NCBI GenBank assembly: GCA_002110485.1
Contig: MOWL01000067.1
Coordinates: forward strand, 1,178,001 to 1,242,000
DNA length: 64,000 nucleotides
Direction of reading: 5' to 3'
Source of the DNA: Emergomyces orientalis
Taxonomy: Eukaryota; Ascomycota; Eurotiomycetes; Onygenales; Ajellomycetaceae
Part shown: in pieces, positions 45,550 to 56,950 of the stretch
Layout of the letters: each line of letters begins with the position of its first letter
Position numbering within the stretch: position 1 is the first letter of the stretch
Notes under the pieces: model-generated
Told to the model about the DNA's origin: nothing
Database searches by the model: none
Seen by the model: only the letters and a program-made list of their open reading frames with translations
Translations under genes and position numbers: made by a program

Positions 45550-48500
45550 TTATTCCACAGCAGGATCATCACAATCACGCCGCGCTTCAACATCCTCCTG
45601 CCATAATTTCGGCTTCACGGTTCTGAGAGTTAGGTCGCTGTCCTTCGAATAAACTCGAAGCCCCACCACACAAACCGCATTCCACGGCGGATCCACGCTG
45701 TACTCCCGGTCGTCTTCTTCCTCCTCCTCCTCCTCCTCCTCCTCCTCCTCCTCCTCTTCTTCACTGTCGCTATCAGATTCTTCAACCGGCGACATATCAA
45801 TTTCAGAATCAAATTCAAAATCTGATCCCGAATCGGTATCGCTGTCTATCTCCACGGCTTTCGTGGTTTCAATGAAAGGATAAGTTTTTTCGTCTTGCGT
45901 TCCGGGGTGCTCCTCATTCTTCTCGTCGTCTTCCGTTTCCTTCGCAAGATTAGAGGTAGCAATTGACATCTCCAATTCTCTCTGCTCCTTGTCCTTTCCA
46001 TTCTCCGGTTCCCTATGAGCTTCGATATTTTCTGCTTCTTTTTTCTCCAGGTTTTCATCCTTCTTAATTTCGTCCTTGGTATCCTCCGCCAGCTGCTTAA
46101 TATCTTCACCCTTCATGTTCTGGTCTTTGTCTGCCTTTACTTCCTCTCCTCTGGCTTGCGCTTCTGGTAATTCCACGGTGTCACCATCGCGGTCCGCGTC
46201 CTCCTCCTTAACTTCTCCTTTTCCTTTCGTATCTTGTGCTTGGGATTCAAGGCCTTCATCTTCTTTCTCCAGATTCTTAACTTCAGAAATGTCCTTCGCC
46301 TCCTCAACTTCTTGCCCATTATTTCCGTCAGCACGTTTCCAATCACCTTCCTCTCTGTTCCCAATTTTCTCTCTATCCTCTCCTTTCCGTTTCTCATCAT
46401 GCTTGGCCTGTTCCTTGGCTGCCCTCTTCGCTCTTACCCGCTCTGCTTTTTTTGCCCGCCTTTTATCTCTCGCAGCAATTTTCTTGTCTCTTGCCCATCT
46501 TTTTCTCACCTGGGCCTCTGCACGATCTCGCTCCTTTCTCCTTAAGGCCACCTTCTTTTCCCTTTCTCTCCTCCTCCTCTCCGCCTCTTCTTCCTTCGAC
46601 TCCAATTCCACGCCCTTTGCATGAGCTAAATCGTAAGAATGTCCGATTTGAACCAGTTTCTCGCGTTGCGTAATAGCCTTTTCTCTGATAACCTCCTCCG
46701 GCGACGGACTCTTATACTGTGTAGCCTTCACTCGTACGAGAATAGTGTATTTTCCCGGCTCCAAAGTGATATCAGCACTCACCGAGCGGGTCATATAAAT
46801 GTTATTTTGGTTGCGGATAACGTAATCCTCGTCGCCTTCCTTCTCGAGACGGAATTGGAGATGGAATTGGTACTGGCCTTCCAGGCCCTTGAAATAGCGC
46901 TCGTCAAGCTACTCAACAAATTGTCTTAGCATTTGAGTCTGTGGAATGACTATTAGGCGACGTACCTGGGACAAGACAATTACTACGGGGCCCTCCTTCG
47001 TTACTTCGATCACGAATCTAGTTTTGTGATACTCATGTGCCCAAGGCACATGGAGACTCGTCCACTTCTGTGCCACCACCCAGTCCTCTCCGAAAAGGCG
47101 AGTCCGATCGATATGTTCATATTTAAGGAGGAAATCTTGGTATGAAATCCAGAACACCTGCAGTGGATCAGTCAGTATTGAGAAAAATTCGTCCCATTCG
47201 AAATTTCATCTAAAAACAAAGATTATACATACGCCATCATTTCCAAATTTATGCTGTAACAGATTCATCCACTCAGCGGTCCATTGCTCAGACCCATCAC
47301 TCCATGGTCCTGACCATTCCTTATGGCCCCAGGGATTTCTGTGGATCAATTTAGTTACAAACCTTCCCGAATATGATGGAAAAAGCACTTAAACGTACCT
47401 AAGACGTAGAAGCCTTTGGCCATTAATCTCCTTAGCATCCATGACCGAATATGCGTGGCATTCATGAATACCTGACCTCTCCTTAGAGCCATAATAGTGG
47501 GGATATAGCCAACGGCCATAGAGGCCAGTAGCACATCCGAAGACGAACTTCTTGTTAACATTCATGAGATCTTCGGTCCAAAATCTATCTTTGTCAAGGA
47601 TATCCCGAGACATAATTTCATATGTAACGCCTCCGGTAAGGTCTTCAATCGCTTCTCTGGCCCGGAGTTCAGTAATTTGTCATACGGCAGATTGCCTAAC
47701 TTAATATGAAATGAGTAACACTCACCCAACAAACCCGCCTTCAATGCTTGAGTAATCACCATGCGCTTTCGCATAGGCCTTTTCCAGCAACGGCAGCCAC
47801 GTCTCGTTGTCGTCACTGCACTGAGCAAAATACAATGCCCTGGAGCCAGTCTGCCAGGTCTTGCGGTAGTTCAGTTCCGTGTCTGGGCGGCCAATGTCAT
47901 CCCAAACCTCCCTTTCCCATGCCGCGTCTTCATAATCCGGTGCCCGAAGGTAAAGCTTATCGTCAATGATTATGTGTCGCCACTCGCCATCTAATAAAAC
48001 TTGTTAAAAACACCGATATCTACGCAAAATAAAAAGCCTGTACCCGGCCACGGACATAGGGCGCAACTTGCCTCTGAAAAAGACAAACCCGTAGACACCA
48101 ACCTGCTCATTCCGCGCAACGCAAACTCTATCGATTAGGCCTGGCATATTTCCCAGAGTGCACAGCGCAGCCATGAGCCAGCAGTCGCCATCATTCCCCT
48201 GGCGAACATCACTTGCAGTAGCATTATTTACGTAAAACTCCGGTTTCTCAAAAATGTCCTAAACCAAGCATAAGTAAAAACCATTCACATTTAATAAGAA
48301 AAAAATGAAAAGAAGAAAAAAAGGAATAGAGTGGAAAATTAGCGATGACGAAGAGCATGGAAGTGATTCGATATCCTTACCGTAACCCTCTTCACCCCTT
48401 TCGGCCTCAACGCCCCATTCACACGCTCAAGCCCATAGAGACAATTCCGCCACCCAGACTTGAGATCTGTCTCGATGTCAAAATGGGGGTCCGTATACTT

Positions 48501-48794
48501 CTGGTTAATTCGCAAACATTGCTTCACAATACGGTTCACCGCGTGTTCGCATTCCTGTTTGGCGCAATTGTACGAATCAAGCGCGGCCCCGCCGTGGGCG
48601 ATATTCGAAACAGGTTGTGAAGTAGTCTTGCCTGATCGCTGTGGTAAAGCTTTCAACACTCTTCCCGGAAACTTTGAATTAAAGGACTTCCAAAATGTGT
48701 CGACTACTTTCTGCGGCGGCGCATCATCTTTCCGAGTCATTGGGATCGGAACAGCTGTACATTCAGTTTCGGACTGTTGATTTTCTCCTTCCAT
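45550..48794 (-). CDS. Calpain-like cysteine protease with charged C-terminal tail
   Basis: Seven exons: 48794-48381, 48258-48072, 47990-47726, 47656-47399, 47338-47233, 47157-46966, 46908-45550 (926 aa). ATG at 48794; the longer frame starts at TTG. All phases agree. The C2 peptidase triad is visible: Cys164 in GNDGDCWLMAALC, His356 in ECHAYSVMDA, Asn376 in RNPWGHKEWSG. Intron 2 (48071-47991) is GC-AG. A beta-sandwich-like region (FVIEVTKEGPVVIVLSQ joined to LDERYFKGLEGQYQF, then ITLEPGKYTILVRVKA) follows. After about residue 585 the protein is almost all Lys/Arg/Glu, ending with a poly-Glu run and a short ordered segment DPPWNAVCVVGLRVYSKDSDLTL. It is not PalB/Cpl1-like in its tail. Substrate unknown; calpain-type activity is usually calcium- or adaptor-controlled. 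Confidence 0.88.
45715..45763. repeat. (CCT)n coding repeat, poly-Glu
   Basis: TCC/TCT triplet run encoding about 16 consecutive Glu on the minus strand within the calpain-like tail. Confidence 0.95.
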
Positions 48795-50097
48795 AACAGG
48801 TTCGTGAGCAACGAGCTGCAACTATCTTGGGGAACAAACAATACCTAACTCAGCAGTCTTCCCGGAGTGCAGGCTGTTGGCAAAAATATCAGGGTGCGTT
48901 CACAAATTACGCCATGCTGGGCGACGATAGCCTTTTGTACAGTACCTTCGCACGGGACACCTAGCTCCTTCAGAAAGGCGTTTACCCGTGATTCCCGTCA
49001 GTTTGACCTCTTGGTGCCAGATTCTCAGCCTCCATGCGGACCCCTGCAGGTGGTACAGGACCAACCCTGCATCGCAATTGCGCCCTCTGAGGCCACAGCG
49101 GGCAAGAGTCTTGGCGACTGAGCTTCATTGGTCCCGGCGCATTTGCTTGTTCTACAAAAGCAAACGGCTGAAAATGCGGGATCCCCTTTGCAACTGGCGC
49201 GTGTTGTCAATGTTGGTGGGTCTTCTAACCTGTAGGGGCCAGATGCATTCCGCTCCCGTATTGGCAGAACCTTAATTCCAGAATTTCTCGTATGTTTGTT
49301 TCGGTGGAAGTTGCGCCGCTGTATGGATTTGTTATCTTGAAGGGGTGGAGAAATGAGCATTGACTATTATTAACTGACACTTAGAGACGCAGACGTAGCT
49401 TTCCTGTGGGAATCCTGAAAAATAGAGCAGTTTAACGGAGCAAAACTCCATTCAATTTCCAGAGATCTAAAACCGACCAACCTCAACCGGCCCGAGTGCC
49501 CCCTTCCTACTCGAACTTTTCTGCTTCACCATCTCTACTCTCCTTTTATTTGTTTTCTCTCTGAATGTTTCTACTTAGCTTCACTGGGCTAAATGCATCC
49601 TGTGTTGTGAAGACCGGCAGAGTCAAAAGAGAATCCCTGATCATGGCTGAAGGGGCGACTGCAAGCAAAAAATACTTACATTAAAGGTTCATAGCAACAG
49701 TATCCGGAAATTTTCTCTTTCTGTTTGGGCAGTGTTTGCAACTGAATTATTCAGAGCTGAAACTCCCTGGGTTCTTCAAGCTCGTTTTCCAAGCTTGCAG
49801 GCACAATGAGCAGGATTATCATGTGACCTGACTTTGCCTCTAGGGAATATTTGTCCAGACCCCAACTACAACCAGCACCTTTTTGCAGAGTCAAAGTTGG
49901 CTCTTATCCATCCAACATGAACTCACCGACCTGAGATAATGCATTCTCATTGGCCGTTAGCCAGCTTCTTCGCCTGAGCACCTGGTGGGTTTGGTACATT
50001 TAGTGATATATTATTTTCCTGGCGTTTCAAAATTCAGCTGGTGCCAATTCCTAGGTAACCGTCTGTGCAGCCACTAGCCAGGCGTCACTCCAGGAAG

Positions 50098-50121
50098 AGC
50101 GACCCTTTAAAAAGGGTCGCT
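50098..50121. repeat. Perfect 11-bp inverted repeat
   Basis: AGCGACCCTTT is followed after two A residues by its exact reverse complement. It could form a tight hairpin or cruciform. No terminator role is expected in this nuclear context. Confidence 0.85.
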
Positions 50122-50904
50122 TTAACTGGCAGATACCCAATATGTCGCCCGAAGTTTCTCCAAGCGGACAAACGCCTGTGACTACCCAGCCGTTTTCCTA
50201 GTAAGCTAGGTATGGGCTAATTTCTTCCCTTGTTCACTTCATAAAGTCCAGGTAAAATGCGCCACGGAGCTAACAGTGATAGCGCATATTTTACGAGAGG
50301 AGTTCGGCGGACAGCTCCCCCTTAGCAGAGGCTGTGAGGGAGCAGCTATCTTTGATGGTTATCGTAATGAAGGAGAATACGAATTGATCACGATGATGCG
50401 CTGATCGAACGAAGCATCGAGAGCACTATTGGTATAAGAACCCAGGGCGGGAGACATTTTTAATGAGCCTTCGTGCAATTCATGATATGAGCTCAGTAAA
50501 TCCGCTACGAGCCCACTGCATACACAGGGATGACTCTCAAGACCGTGCATACCACTATTCTCAGAAAAAAGAAAGATAAGGAAAACGACTAAAATGAAAT
50601 GCCATTACTTTGCTTTTAACTCTTTTTCCCATTTCCCAGTTCCCTTGTTCCTGGCGCCATGACGCCCCGCCTGTTTTACCCAGTTCTACCCTTGTTTGCG
50701 CCTTCACTTTTGCTTATACATCCATATATCACTCTATATCGAAACCATCATTTGCAAATTGGCTGGAAACCCCAAACAGAAACTCCCATTTCCGGGTACC
50801 TCCCGGTGGATTTGACTGTTGGGCTGTCAGAGTATCAGAACCCATCGTAATGCTGCCTGCAGTTGGTGTGGTAAATAAATTATCCCCTTGGCTATAATCC
50901 ATGA

Positions 50905-50948
50905 CTGGGCTGAAGTGCATCTCCAACCAAGGCTGGGCTGAAGTGCAT
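50905..50948. repeat. 16-bp direct repeat
   Basis: CTGGGCTGAAGTGCAT occurs at 50905-50920 and again at 50933-50948. Confidence 0.9.
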
Positions 50949-51188
50949 ATTTGCATATTTACTATGGCTGTGATGAACTCGGACGGGCCCTATCTCCGTT
51001 ATTGAGGAGGTCAGCTTTCTTCTCAATATGCTTTTAAGCACAGAGGTTATGGGCCTCTCCAGACTGGGCGGCTGCCGATGTCGCTCCCCCTTGCGAAACA
51101 GCTTGCAATGGTTGCTCTACCTGGCAATCCCATTGTTGAATTCCATTATTCTGCCAAAAGATTGTCAGATCAACGCGTTCCTTCCCCC

Positions 51189-51767
51189 CTACTTTGGACA
51201 CCTTACTGGTTGTAAATCCCCTCTAGGACAACTCCTAGCGAAAAGACCAATAATTGCTGCCTGCTGTTGCTCTATTTGTTCAACCCTTTGCTTCAGTTTG
51301 TTGATTTCCTGAATACACCCGGCGTCCTTATGAGTGGCGGATTGGGTGTCAATGCAAGGCACCCCAATCTTGTTGCAGTTGGTGCAGCTCGTTGGGTTTA
51401 ACGGGCCGGTGATGCATCTCAATCCATGATCCTGCAAAAAGTGAAATGTGACGTCAGTTAAATTTACACGTTGAGTTTTCAAGGGTCCGCTATCAGCGCC
51501 GTCACTCACTTTGCAACGAGCACAGTCTCCTTTACCAATTCGGGGAGGTATAGGCCTCTCCTCGCTCACACTAGCTTCAAATGGGTACAAAACATTGTTC
51601 GCACTCCCGTATTGCTGAGCAGGCGAAACGGAACAGTGGTCGAAATTGCTGGGGCTTCGGGCCGTGTTGATTCGATGAAACTCATTGCCCACGAGGTACT
51701 GTGGCGAATCGGCATCAATGGCAGTGCGGGCTGTGCTACCACGTTGCTGTCTATGGGAAGTATCCAT
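51189..51767 (-). CDS. Short Zn2Cys6-like cysteine cluster protein
   Basis: Two exons: 51767-51510 and 51431-51189 (166 aa), with a 78-nt GTGAGT..TTGCAG intron. Splicing joins CARCK to DHGLRC and completes a C-x2-C-x6-C-x9-C-x2-C-x6-C array (KGDCARCKDHGLRCITG, then SCTNCNKIGVPC), which fits the fungal Zn2Cys6 spacing. The basic residues normally between the second and third Cys of DNA-binding members are mostly absent. A coiled coil (EINKLKQRVEQIEQQQ) follows, as in dimeric zinc-cluster factors, but the protein then ends with no fungal transcription-factor middle homology region. The first 70 residues are Ser/Thr/Gln-rich. It could be a truncated transcription factor, a dimer-only regulator or a relic. 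Confidence 0.6.
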   Translation of the reverse strand: MDTSHRQQRGSTARTAIDADSPQYLVGNEFHRINTARSPSNFDHCSVSPAQQYGSANNVLYPFEASVSEERPIPPRIGKGDCARCKVSDGADSGPLKTQRVNLTDVTFHFLQDHGLRCITGPLNPTSCTNCNKIGVPCIDTQSATHKDAGCIQEINKLKQRVEQIEQQQAAIIGLFARSCPRGDLQPVRCPK

Positions 51768-53784
51768 GGTTAAGGTGGCACTGGACGGATGGCTACTCGG
51801 CTATAGTGATATACAGAAAAACCCTGTCGTGAATCTTTATTTTTGCTAGAAAATCCTGAAATCTCTGGCAGATGTGCTCGAACATGAAAAATAAAATAAA
51901 ATGAGAGAGCGAAAAAATAAAGAAGGAAATCATAGAATCCCCTCCGGGTATATATATACATAGCTTATGCCTCGTTTTAAATATGATTGCAGGCCACTCA
52001 AGTGCTCAAAACTGGCTGACAATCTTTAACTGGCAATGCGTGCGCCGCATGAGGGGACCATGACGGTGTGGTTATGTACCAGCCCATGTAATATCCAGCC
52101 AATATTACACTCTCTGACAATTGTCCCCATTGGTGGCTCGCTGGTATGCTACTCGGACCTGACCATAGAAGATATTCTCGAGTTAGTATTTTCTTTCGAC
52201 CCCGATTTTCTATGATTCCGAATCACCGCCCTGTTTGGGCGGGTTTTTGGGGCACATCTGGCTTCCTGGTCCGACGGTAAAACTCCTGAGTAGATATCCG
52301 AAGCAAATGAGATTGATATTGATCCCGGCAAAGACATTAGGAACGGTTTCCACCCCCACACTTTTTTTAAAACAAAATCCTATGCAAGTTCAGCTGGGTA
52401 TTGCGGAGAAAATGATGGTGAAACTGATGGTGAAAATGGTGATGAAAAGGAACAGTTGAGAAAAAGGTGAAAATATTTACGGATCCACACAGCGAGATAT
52501 AGAATTGACAGTTCCAGCCATAGCTCTAGGGCCACGCTAACTTATTAGTTCAAATGTTTTGAGCGATAAGCAAAATGGGCGAAACCTGAGCTCCGAGTTT
52601 GGATATGATATGTGTGTCAGCCGGCTCTTTCCCTGCTGCTCATTCGCTGGTGCCCCTCCGCCATTGCAGCTTTGCTGCTGCTCTTTCCCCGCCGCTCTCT
52701 CCCTGCTGGTTGAATGAATCGCCAAATCAGATTGTGAATCAGCGAAGCGAAAAGATATCTCTCTCAACGAGTGGGAAAGGTTGCTTGAACCCCCTCAGCG
52801 AGGAGATAGTGTTTTGCATGTTTATTTACTTCTGTCATTCCTCTCAGCTTTATAACGCTGCATCTCTATTCATATCTCATAATCAAAGTCTTCCAGTGCT
52901 TCTGTTCTACTACCGGAGTGAGTTCTAGCAGAAGCAATAAAATTATGACGACGTCACGCAGATGCTGTATCTCGTAGGCGGCTTAAGAGCTGAGCGGGTG
53001 GGTGGCCTGCCACGGATGGGACCGGGGGCGCGCGAGGATCGTGCGTACATTTACCCTCCTGTGCTTGCCGTGGTCTCTCCGACTTAAATAAAGTGGAGAA
53101 AATATGCATATTCCAGGCCCCGAAATAATTGCAAGAGGGAACGTTGCCCCTAGTAGAACCGGCCTGACCCTGAGAGGCGTTGATTAATGAAAAATAATAA
53201 GACGCTTGGAGTGCCTCCAGAGCTGTTCATGCATGAGATCATGAATCGCTAGAGTATAATCTTACAAAATATCTGTGTATCATTGAATTCATTCAAGAAT
53301 CTAATTGGTCCGTACTAGCGGAGGAGAAGCGGGTGAACTAGGCGAACTAGGCGAAGTAAGCGAAATGAGAGAATATGGGAAATACGAAGAATAGCAGAAA
53401 TTGCAGAAAATTGAAGAAATAGAAGAGACAGAAGAAGTATGATAAGTACTTGGGTAGGTATTCTAGCATGGATAGATTAGCCTGACAGCTAATCTGTGAT
53501 AAGCAAAAAGGCGAAGAAAATTGATGATATCACTAATTCTTGTGTTATAGGTTATCACAGTGTACACTACTGAGAATCATTTTAGTGCTTCAATTACCTA
53601 CCTTGTAAAAAAGCAAGTTAATACTCTATGGTGAGGAGCAGCGTAATCTCATCAATGCAAGCGAGGGAACGGTCGTCTTCTTAAATGAAGGTTCACCATC
53701 TTACTCGGAGACCCAGCGATGTGCTCTACAACACTAAATATACAACAGTTCAAATGACTATATTCTTACAAATCACCCAGCCTT
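51768..53784. other. Gene-poor tract
   Basis: 2 kb without a supported gene. A degenerate 9-bp tandem repeat (GGYGAACTA-like) occurs at about 53331-53375, followed by a purine-rich stretch. Frames at 52599-52928 (plus) and 52767-52537 (minus) carry no motif. Confidence 0.45.
53331..53375. repeat. Degenerate 9-bp tandem repeat
   Basis: About five copies of GGTGAACTA / GGCGAACTA / GGCGAAGTA / AGCGAAATG-like units, decaying rightward. Confidence 0.7.
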
Positions 53785-55395
53785 CTAAGAGAAGGACACT
53801 GGATATTTATCAAAATAACACCCTGTGGTAGAATCCACACGATCATCCCAGTTATGAGGGGGATACTCCTTCTCTAGTCCGCGGGCCTCCATGAACGCGG
53901 GATTGGCCCCGTGCTTAAGCAATAGATCAACCATGGTATGATCCTCAATTCTAACAGCCCATGCCAGTGCAGTCCATCCATGCTTATCCTTAGCATCAAG
54001 ATCAATACCCTCTTTTCTCAGCAGAAGGTTCACTATCGCGTGATTTCTGCCCATCACAGCTCCTGATAACACGGTAATACCACACCGTCGTTCCGCTGAG
54101 CCGGCAATTGGCCATTCCGCACCTATGAGCTGCCGGAAAATTGACTCCCATCCACAATACGCAGCCCAGAAATGCGCCTCGTCACCGAGTGTGGCATCGG
54201 CCCATTTCTCCCTGTGGTACTCCAAGAGGAGCCTGACAATTGCTCCATGCCCTCTCTTTGCGGCTTCGACCAGTGGCATCCAAGTAGGAGTATCGTTAAA
54301 GGGATTCTTCGCTCTAACAACCGGTTGGTTGAGAAGTACCTGGACAACCTGTGTGTGTCCATTCCGTGCAGCAAAGAGCAGTGGAGTCCAATAATCACCA
54401 GCCTGACTGCCGGGCCTCGCACCTCTTTCGAGCAACAGTTCAACGATGCCCGCCTGCCCGCTCTCTGCAGCCCAAGATAGTGGAGATCGTGAGCAAGTCG
54501 GTGATTCAATATTTGCTCCTTTGTCAAGCAGCAATTCCCCCAATCTCCGGGACCCGCATTTGGCAGCCCAGGAAAGGGGAGTGCGCTCTCCAGCCTCCAG
54601 ATCGGCCCCATGGTCAATCAATAGGTTAATAATTGCTTCATATGGTGACCCAGGGGCCGATCGCGACTCGTAGCTTTGCCTCTTCCTTTCGGTATACATC
54701 CATTCTGGCTCTGGACATTGATAATCAATCTGCAATTTCCTGTGCTGTCGTTCATAGTATAGTCGCTTTTGTCTATTTTGATAGAGTTTAATGGCCATTC
54801 TGGACATCCTCCAAGACGACCAAGGTAGAAGTTCTTCGAAACACTCTCTTTCCGTTTCCGGATCTTCTTTGGGCGGTGCGACTGCCCATACCAAGGGAGT
54901 CCGATGGTAGAAATCAGCAGAATCTACTGAATTTATATCAATGCCACCCGTAGCCAGGAGGAGTTTCACCACGCCTACGTGGTCATTTTCCGCAGCATGC
55001 GACAATGGGCTGCGATTCAATCTGTTCCTTGGGTCAGGGTCGATGCCGTCGGTGGCCAGGAGAAGGCTTAAAACTGCTTCATGTCCCTTTATTGCAGCCC
55101 ATGAGAGTGCCGGTAACTGAAACTCTAAGTCTGTAAAGTTGGGGTTTGCCCCCGCTTTGAGTAGGCGTCGTAGGGTCAGTACTTGGCCTGCTATCGTGGC
55201 CCAGATGAATGCCTCTCGACCCCCATGTTGCCGGATATGGGATTCATAGAGGTAGGGATTTAGAACTTCATATAGGCGGCGATTCGTTCGAACCAAGGCA
55301 TTCATATGATGTTCGAAGGCGATTTGTGTCGCGATATGTTGAAGTAGCTCGACTGGAAGAGCGTCAAGACAGACCTTGTTCCGTTCCAGGACCAT
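53785..55395 (-). CDS. F-box and ankyrin-repeat protein
   Basis: Single exon, 536 aa. The frame is open upstream to 55635, but only from TTG; the ATG at 55395 (in a CCATGG-like context) puts an F-box-like motif at residues 8-50 (LDALPVELLQHIATQIAF ... NRRLYEVLNPYLYESHIRQHG). At least nine ankyrin repeats follow (for example PALSWAAIKGHEAVLSLLLA, PLSHAAENDHVGVVKLLLA, PLSWAAESGQAGIVELLLERGA, ALAWAVRIEDHTMVDLLLKHGANP). One linker of about 60 residues, Arg/Tyr/Gln-rich, interrupts repeats 3 and 4. F-box proteins recruit substrates to SCF ubiquitin ligases; ankyrins are the likely target reader. Such proteins are common in fungal accessory genome. No partner gene lies next to it. Confidence 0.82.
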   Translation of the reverse strand: MVLERNKVCLDALPVELLQHIATQIAFEHHMNALVRTNRRLYEVLNPYLYESHIRQHGGREAFIWATIAGQVLTLRRLLKAGANPNFTDLEFQLPALSWAAIKGHEAVLSLLLATDGIDPDPRNRLNRSPLSHAAENDHVGVVKLLLATGGIDINSVDSADFYHRTPLVWAVAPPKEDPETERECFEELLPWSSWRMSRMAIKLYQNRQKRLYYERQHRKLQIDYQCPEPEWMYTERKRQSYESRSAPGSPYEAIINLLIDHGADLEAGERTPLSWAAKCGSRRLGELLLDKGANIESPTCSRSPLSWAAESGQAGIVELLLERGARPGSQAGDYWTPLLFAARNGHTQVVQVLLNQPVVRAKNPFNDTPTWMPLVEAAKRGHGAIVRLLLEYHREKWADATLGDEAHFWAAYCGWESIFRQLIGAEWPIAGSAERRCGITVLSGAVMGRNHAIVNLLLRKEGIDLDAKDKHGWTALAWAVRIEDHTMVDLLLKHGANPAFMEARGLEKEYPPHNWDDRVDSTTGCYFDKYPVSFS

Positions 55396-56950
55396 GGCTA
55401 AAATAACAAAATGTGGAGGGCAACAAAAGAGGACTGAATCCGTAAATTGCTCTCCTGAGGCTTTGAAAAGTGGGCGACACAGTAAAACGACGTTCAAGGG
55501 CAAGCCAATTTCATTTCCTACTGTCACTCGGAAATATACACCTGAGGATGGCTGCCCTTGACAGCAATCGCGGAGAGGTGGGGTGCGTCTTGGCACAGAT
55601 ACCAACACCTCGAGGCGCACCGTAGTACGTACCAACGCTAGCGCCTGCCACAGCGATACCCATTTCGTTGCGCCCTATCGACGGGAACCCCGTCCGTGAA
55701 CGCTGTTATTCTCCATCAGGACCTGGACTCATTATCCATCAAAAGCTGATAAGCCAGATAGAGGGTCAGTCAACCCATGCATGATGGTGGCCAGGCGACG
55801 CGAGCTGATAGGAAGTCGAAATGTAGAAAGCAAATGTCTTCGTAAAACGATCGTTAGAAGGAAAAATAAACTTCACGCATGTGAGATCGCATTGTCGCCT
55901 GGACGCTTGCTTAATCGGTTACCAAAGTGAACAAGATGGTTAGTAAGCCTGTGGCGAACCAACTTGATCAGGCCATGTCCTATCCATTTGAGAGGAACTC
56001 GAATATTCTTCCCTTGGCTGTTCAACAGAGGGAGTCAAAGATGGTAGAGTCGTCGATTATCTTTTATACAAACGGAAAGAAAAATTGATCAGCAACGGGT
56101 TGACATAAACTCAGGGTTTGTTTGATCTTTTCACCGACACCAAAGCCTACCCCATCGATGCTTACATTGCTCCAAAATTCACCGAAGCAACCGATTCGGC
56201 TTGTGACAGATGTCCGTAGCATGGCCACATGTTGTTACTACGGGTGTGACGGTGATGCTGAGTGGGTATATATATAAGCAATGAGAGGATCCCGCGTATC
56301 ATGTTTTCCCCCATTGAAATTCGATCTAGGAACGCAGTGTAATACCTAAGTGTTAGCTGTTAATGACTTAAAATGTAGCTGGTAAATCGGCAATGAACGC
56401 CCTCAAGGTTTGAAATCAAATATAACCACGTGATTCGCAATTCGCCCAGGTTACCTCCCCATACACTGGTCGTCAGCATATATCAAATCTTAAGCCGCAG
56501 ATAGAAGAAGCAGGCACCAAAGTAAATGCAAATGTTTTATCACATACGAATAAATGCTATAAAATTCAAGATACGAGACGGTATCACACCCGGGGGGGGA
56601 GGAAAGAAAGAGACGGAAAGGAAATAAACATTACCATGATAACATTAAGAAATTGATCTAAGCCAGAACAGTTATTTGCTAGACAAAAGAAAACTTCACC
56701 CTCATTGCTCCCGTCGTCATAAAATAAAAAAAAGAAGAAAACAAAAGTAGATAACCCGCGCCTCATAATTCCGAATAGAGTTACACAATGTAAAAAGGAA
56801 AAAAGTCCCCATAGGTGAACGGAAGCGAAAAGGAGATTAAAGTGAGAGAAAAGAAAAAAGGAGGGGGAGAGAGATTGTGTATGAGAAAGATACAGATAAA
56901 TATAGAGAGAGAAAATGGGAAAAGCAAAACGTGGCTAGTGGCATCGTCAC
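55396..56950. other. Intergenic, no supported gene
   Basis: 1.5 kb covering the ankyrin gene promoter side and the 3' flank of cdc2. Only low-complexity or A-rich frames. Confidence 0.55.

Larger units (their letters stand above)
48795..51188. other. Gene-poor tract
   Basis: About 2.4 kb with no supported gene. A minus-strand Cys-containing frame (49360-49025) lacks homology. A perfect 11-bp hairpin is at 50098-50121 and a 16-bp direct repeat at 50905-50948. Confidence 0.45.

Noticed and set aside
49025..49360. Cysteine-containing minus-strand frame, possible small secreted protein
   Set aside because: No signal peptide or conserved spacing; in a gene-poor tract with no splice support.
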